Shown here piece after piece: positions 5,160 through 8,460 of a stretch of DNA of 8,460 bases. The translations under genes were made by a program, and so were the position numbers. The notes below the pieces were generated by a model. It saw only the letters and a program-made list of their open reading frames with translations, ran no database searches and was not told the origin of the DNA. Numbering within the stretch: position 1 is the first letter of the stretch; the number at the start of each line of letters is the position of its first letter. Source of the stretch: an uncultured Clostridia bacterium (GTDB taxonomy: Bacteria > Bacillota > Clostridia > Oscillospirales > CAG-272); NCBI GenBank assembly GCA_946404295.1, contig CAMJDE010000062.1:1-8460 (forward strand), given 5' to 3'.

Positions 5160-6731
5160 ATGATCCGTAAAAAGTGGTTTTTGTACCTGACCGAGTTTTT
5201 CTCGGGGATGAGCGTGATGGCGGTCGAACTCGGCGCGTCGCGGCTGCTCGCCCCCTATTTTTCGTCAAGCCAGATCGTCTGGACGCTGATCATCGGGACG
5301 ATCATGATCGCGATGGCGCTCGGCAACGTGTTCGGCGGACGGCTGGCGGACAAGAACAAGCCCGACCGGCTCTACCTTCTCTTGCTGATCGACGCGATCT
5401 GGATCGGGGCGATCCCCTTCGTCGGGAAGTACGTGATCGCGGGGATCAGTTTTCTCTTCGCCCTGTTCGTCAAGACCAACTTCCTGATCTGGGCGTCGCT
5501 GGCGTCCTGCCTGCTCCTCTTCGTCGGTCCCTGCCTGATCCTCGGGATGATCACGCCGTCGCTGATCAAGTACGCCGTGCGCAGTCTTGAAAACAACGGG
5601 CGGATCGTCGGCGAACTCGAGGCGCTGCAGACGATCGGAAGCATCATCGGCACCTTTATCCCGACCTTCGTGACCATTCCGCTCTTCGGAACGGCGGTGA
5701 CCTTCCTCGTCTTTGCTTCGATCCTTCTGACGCTCGCCCTGATCTACTTCATCGCGGGACGCCTGACCCGGCTGCCGATGGCGTCGCTCTCGCTTGTGCT
5801 CGTTCTGCTCTTCGTACTCGCGCCGCGCGTCAACTACTCGTTTTCGCGCGAGAACATCGTCTACGAGGACGAGTCGGTCTACAACTATCTGCGGGTCGAG
5901 GACACCGAGAGCGAGACCATCCTCTCGACCAACGTCCTCTTCGGCGTGCAGTCGATTAAGCGCAAGAACACCGATCTGACGGGGCTCTACTACGACTACG
6001 CGCTCGGCGCGAACTATATGGTGAAGGGGAGCGCGCCCACGATGCTGATCCTCGGGATGGGGAGCGGCACTTTCGCGAGCCAGACGCTGAAATACACCCC
6101 GCAGTTTACGGTCGAGGGGGTCGAAATCGACCGCAAGATCATCGACCTGACCTACAAGTATTTCGACCTTGATCCCTCGGTCCGCGTCGTCGAGTACGAC
6201 GGGCGGGCGTACCTATCCGACGCCGGGGTCTACGACGTCATTATGGTCGACGCCTACCAGGATATCACGATCCCCTTTCAGATGTCGAGCGTCGAGTTCT
6301 TTTCGCTGGTGCAGAAGCACCTCGCCCCGGGCGGGGTGATGGTCGTCAACCTGAATATGACGGTCGAGGGCGTGAAGGACAACATCAACGACTACCTGAC
6401 CGACACGATCAACCGGGTGTTCCGGGTGGTCTACGAGTGCCCGACCGACGGGACCAACTGCATCCTGTTCGCCTCAGACAACGAGGATATCTTCGCCGTC
6501 TTTGACGAGAACGTCGCCCCGCTTGCGGGGAGCGCCCGCGCGATGATGAAGCGGGTGCGCGAACGGTCGCGGCTTACCGAAAAGGGCGACCGTATTCTCA
6601 CCGACGACCGCGCCCCGGTCGAACTGCTCGGAATGAAGGTGCTCGACGCGATGATCCGAGAGGAACTCGAGGATCTGCACAATGAGTTCCGCGGCAAAAG
6701 TTTTTCCGAGTTGATCGACCTTTTGAACTGA
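5160..6731 (+). CDS. Membrane-anchored spermidine-synthase-like protein
   Basis: A 523-residue fusion of about seven N-terminal membrane segments (roughly residues 7-27, 39-59, 70-90, 93-105, 112-132, 155-198 as two, 206-222) with a C-terminal Rossmann methyltransferase-like domain of the spermidine synthase family (about 230-500). The membrane part has VELGASRLLAPYF (22-34) and GNVFGGRLADK (55-65), typical of fused transporter/spermidine-synthase proteins. The soluble part shows ILGMGSGT (297-304), VEGVEID (318-324), YDGRAYL (346-352), YDVIMVDAYQD (358-368) and LTDDRAPVE (480-488). The Asp of the usual GGGDGG is Ser302, and the catalytic Asp of the DSTD motif aligns with Gln367, so aminopropyl transfer is doubtful. 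AAAGGA (5145-5150) lies 9 nt before ATG 5160. No decarboxylase or other polyamine gene is nearby. Family membership is clear; the reaction is unknown. Confidence 0.88.
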   Translation: MIRKKWFLYLTEFFSGMSVMAVELGASRLLAPYFSSSQIVWTLIIGTIMIAMALGNVFGGRLADKNKPDRLYLLLLIDAIWIGAIPFVGKYVIAGISFLFALFVKTNFLIWASLASCLLLFVGPCLILGMITPSLIKYAVRSLENNGRIVGELEALQTIGSIIGTFIPTFVTIPLFGTAVTFLVFASILLTLALIYFIAGRLTRLPMASLSLVLVLLFVLAPRVNYSFSRENIVYEDESVYNYLRVEDTESETILSTNVLFGVQSIKRKNTDLTGLYYDYALGANYMVKGSAPTMLILGMGSGTFASQTLKYTPQFTVEGVEIDRKIIDLTYKYFDLDPSVRVVEYDGRAYLSDAGVYDVIMVDAYQDITIPFQMSSVEFFSLVQKHLAPGGVMVVNLNMTVEGVKDNINDYLTDTINRVFRVVYECPTDGTNCILFASDNEDIFAVFDENVAPLAGSARAMMKRVRERSRLTEKGDRILTDDRAPVELLGMKVLDAMIREELEDLHNEFRGKSFSELIDLLN

Positions 6732-6750
6732 CGAAAGAGAGGACGGGCCC

Positions 6751-7464
6751 TTGCTGAAAACCATCCTGTTCGACCTCGACGGAACCCTGCTCCCGATGGT
6801 GGAGAAAGAGTTTCTCGAGGGGTATTTCGGACTTCTGACCAAAACGATGGAACCCCGCGGGCTGAACGGTCGGGAACTGATCGGCGTGCTCTGGCGCGGG
6901 GTCGCCGCGATGGTGGCAAACGACGGAAAGCGAACCAACGAAGCCGTCTTCCGCGAGGTGTTCGCCCGCGCGTATCCCGGGCGCGACGTCGAAGACGACC
7001 TTTTTGCGCTCGAGAACTTCTACCGCACCGCGTTCGACGGGGCGCGCGTCTTTTGCGGGTACAGTCCCGCGGCGGGGGAGACGGTTTCGGAACTGAAACG
7101 GCGGGGGTTTTCGCTGATTCTCGCGTCAAACCCCGTCTTTCCGCGCTTCGCGCAGGAGACGCGGCTGATCTGGGCGGGGATCGATCCCGGTGTTTTTTCT
7201 CTCTTTACTTCCTACGAAAACTTTTCGTTTTCCAAACCGAATCCCGACTACTACCGCGCGATCCTTGCCGCGCGCGGGCTTGCGCCCGACGAGTGCCTGA
7301 TGGTCGGCAACGACGCCGAGGAGGACGCGTGGGCGGCAAGTCAAGCGGGGATCCCGGTCTTTCTTCTGACCGACTGCCTCATCAACCGCAAGGAGAAAGA
7401 TATCACGGTCTGGCGGCGCGGGAGTTTTCCCGAACTGATGAAAGCGATCGACGAAATGAACTAA
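6751..7464 (+). CDS. HAD-family hydrolase (TTG start)
   Basis: A 237-residue cytoplasmic haloacid-dehalogenase-superfamily protein, most likely a phosphatase. Motif I is FDLDGT (7-12) with nucleophile Asp8 and acid/base Asp10; motif II is ILASN with Ser126; motif III is Lys162 in KPNPDYY; motif IV is VGNDAEED with Asp188 and Asp192. The stretch between motifs I and II (about 20-100) is a helical cap of subclass I type. The first codon is TTG: the next in-frame ATG lies after motif I, and AGAGAGG (6736-6742) is placed 8 nt before the TTG. It begins 19 nt after the membrane-protein stop with no promoter or terminator between, so the two genes are probably cotranscribed. The physiological phosphorylated substrate cannot be predicted. 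Confidence 0.9.
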   Translation: MLKTILFDLDGTLLPMVEKEFLEGYFGLLTKTMEPRGLNGRELIGVLWRGVAAMVANDGKRTNEAVFREVFARAYPGRDVEDDLFALENFYRTAFDGARVFCGYSPAAGETVSELKRRGFSLILASNPVFPRFAQETRLIWAGIDPGVFSLFTSYENFSFSKPNPDYYRAILAARGLAPDECLMVGNDAEEDAWAASQAGIPVFLLTDCLINRKEKDITVWRRGSFPELMKAIDEMN

Positions 7465-7478
7465 TCATCCGAAAACGA

Positions 7479-7513
7479 AAAACGGGCGACCCGACGGTCG
7501 CCCGTTTTCTTGT
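7479..7513. terminator. Rho-independent terminator after the HAD gene
   Basis: A perfect 13-bp stem (7479-7491 with 7496-7508) has a CGAC tetraloop. The outer pairs are AAAA/TTTT, followed by CTTGTTG. The A-run on the left means it could also stop minus-strand transcription. It ends the two-gene unit starting at 5097. Confidence 0.9.
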
Positions 7514-7529
7514 TGCCCTTTTTCTTGTC
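7500..7529. repeat. Tandem 15-nt duplication at the terminator tail
   Basis: Bases 7500-7514 and 7515-7529 match at 13 of 15 positions (GCCC, T-run, CTTGT), and a third GCCC follows at 7530. The duplication copies the 3' arm end and T-tract of the terminator, giving two successive T-runs. It looks like local slippage and has no evident function. Confidence 0.6.
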
Positions 7530-7593
7530 GCCCTGCGCGCCTTTCACGCATATCCTGAAAACGACGGAAAAAGCGAAAGGACGAAACAAACGG

Positions 7594-8373
7594 ATGGTGC
7601 AAGCGATCCCGGGGCTCCTGCTCCCCTTTCTCGGAACCTCTCTCGGCGCGGCGTGCGTCTTTTTTCTTCGCGGTTCGCTCGGGCGGGGCGTCTCGCGCGC
7701 CCTGACCGGGTTTGCCGGGGGCGTGATGGTCGCCGCCTCGGTCTGGAGTTTGCTGCTTCCCGCGATCGAACAGGCGGCGTCCTACGGCGGCTTCGCCTTC
7801 TTTCCCGCTCTTGTCGGCTTTTGGGGCGGGGTGCTGTTTCTTTTGCTGCTCGACCGGGTGATCCCGCATCTGCACGCCGGGGCGGGACGGGCGGAGGGAC
7901 CCCGCAGCCGCCTTGCCCGGACGACGATGACGGTGCTTGCCGTCACGCTCCACAACGTCCCGGAGGGGATGGCGGTCGGGGTGGTCTACGCGGGTCTGCT
8001 TTCCGGTTCCCCGGAAATCACGGCGGGCGGGGCGTTCGCGCTCGCGCTCGGGATCGCGATCCAGAACTTTCCCGAGGGGGCGATCGTCTCGCTGCCCCTC
8101 CGCGCCGCCGGACGGTCGAAAGGGCGGGCGTTCGTCTCGGGGGTGCTGTCCGGGATTGTCGAGCCGATCTTCGGCTGCCTGACCATCCTCGCGGCGGAGG
8201 CGTTCGTCCCTGCGATGCCCTATCTGCTCGCCTTCGCCGCCGGGGCGATGATCTACGTCGTGGTGGAAGAGTTGATCCCCGAGGCGGCGGCGGGCGAGCA
8301 CTCGGATCTCGGGGTTCTCTTCTTCTCGGTCGGTTTTACCGTGATGATGACGCTCGACGTGGCGCTGGGGTAA
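7594..8373 (+). CDS. ZIP-family metal transporter, GufA type
   Basis: A 259-residue inner-membrane protein of about eight segments that should carry zinc or another divalent metal, by family usually into the cytoplasm. The metal-site signatures are in place: HNVPEGMAVG (120-129) in the fourth segment and QNFPEGAIVSLPLR (157-170) in the fifth, with EELIPE (225-230) later. The first His of the fifth-segment motif is Gln157, as in the GufA subgroup rather than ZupT. A short loop PHLHAG (91-96) stands where eukaryotic relatives have a His-rich loop. ATG 7594 is chosen because an upstream in-frame TTG at 7510 lies inside the preceding terminator; AAAGGA (7576-7581) is 12 nt ahead, slightly long. 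The gene appears to be its own unit after the terminator; its promoter (7515-7575) is not obvious and no metal-regulator site was recognised. Specificity cannot be set from sequence. Confidence 0.9.
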   Translation: MVQAIPGLLLPFLGTSLGAACVFFLRGSLGRGVSRALTGFAGGVMVAASVWSLLLPAIEQAASYGGFAFFPALVGFWGGVLFLLLLDRVIPHLHAGAGRAEGPRSRLARTTMTVLAVTLHNVPEGMAVGVVYAGLLSGSPEITAGGAFALALGIAIQNFPEGAIVSLPLRAAGRSKGRAFVSGVLSGIVEPIFGCLTILAAEAFVPAMPYLLAFAAGAMIYVVVEELIPEAAAGEHSDLGVLFFSVGFTVMMTLDVALG

Positions 8374-8460
8374 AAAAGGACGGGGGAGGACCACGCGCTT
8401 TCTTAACTTGGATTTACAATACAAGTGCAAGGGAGAGAAAAAAACAAGGTGGACAAAGAT
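8374..8460 (+). other. Leader region of a probable next gene
   Basis: This 87-nt tail is AT-richer than the genes. It has no clear hairpin terminator for the ZIP gene. TACAAT (8415-8420) could be a -10 box but no good -35 box is placed for it. AAGGGAG (8429-8435) followed by GTG at 8449 (reading V/M-D-K-D to the window edge) might be the start of another gene, but only four codons are visible. Confidence 0.25.

Noticed and set aside
4021..5268. A 415-codon minus-strand frame opposite the flavoprotein gene
   Set aside because: It runs through a strong terminator and a perfect promoter on the other strand, has Arg/Asp-rich low-complexity composition and no ribosome binding site of note. It is a GC-rich shadow.
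8406..8426. ACTTG-N11-CAAGT inverted repeat after the ZIP gene
   Set aside because: A five-base arm with an 11-nt gap in AT-rich DNA is easily due to chance, and no T-run makes it a terminator.
7465..8430. A 321-codon minus-strand frame opposite the ZIP transporter
   Set aside because: It includes the terminator hairpin, and its composition (R, D, G, H, P) is that of antisense to a membrane protein; no motif was found.
1..8460. CRISPR arrays, tRNA or rRNA genes, insertion sequences, transposase or phage genes
   Set aside because: Looked for on both strands; no regularly spaced repeats, cloverleaf, conserved rRNA stretch or transposase motif was recognised.

Overview
The window is GC-rich chromosomal DNA, roughly 60% GC in the genes, with AT-rich intergenic gaps. 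Start sites have AGGAG/AAAGGA-type ribosome binding sites, promoters are sigma-A-like (TTGACN / TATAAT), and terminators are compact GC hairpins with T-tracts. Together with the protein types (AraC/cupin regulator, Fe-S Old Yellow Enzyme relative, GufA-type ZIP transporter) this suggests an anaerobic, high-GC member of the Bacillota, perhaps a gut clostridial lineage. That placement is an inference from style and was not tested by a search.

Region 1 (1-5095) is a regulator plus a three-enzyme redox operon. An AraC-family regulator (94-876, minus) is divergent from an operon encoding an Fe-S-containing Old Yellow Enzyme-type flavoprotein (1043-2245), a short-chain dehydrogenase (2233-2967, overlapping the first gene by 13 bp) and a large FAD protein of the fumarate reductase/succinate dehydrogenase superfamily (3166-5052). 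Both transcription units start in the 166-bp gap 877-1042, and both end in strong hairpin terminators. The combination of an ene-reductase, a carbonyl reductase and a fumarate-reductase-like flavoprotein under a ligand-sensing regulator looks like an inducible pathway that reduces, or oxidises, an unsaturated cyclic carbonyl compound. It has the same enzyme-class composition as the daidzein-to-equol pathway. The actual substrate cannot be read from the sequence.

Between the second and third enzyme genes lies a 153-nt element (2978-3130) bounded by 31-nt near-perfect inverted repeats that would fold into one very long RNA stem. No gene explains it; it is the most unusual non-coding structure here.

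Region 2 (5097-7515) is a two-gene unit with a perfect-consensus promoter. It encodes a membrane-anchored spermidine-synthase-like protein lacking key aminopropyltransferase residues (5160-6731) and a HAD-family hydrolase that starts with TTG (6751-7464). A bidirectional-looking terminator follows.

Region 3 (7516-8460) holds a ZIP-family metal transporter of the GufA type (7594-8373) and an 87-nt tail that probably leads into another gene beyond the window.
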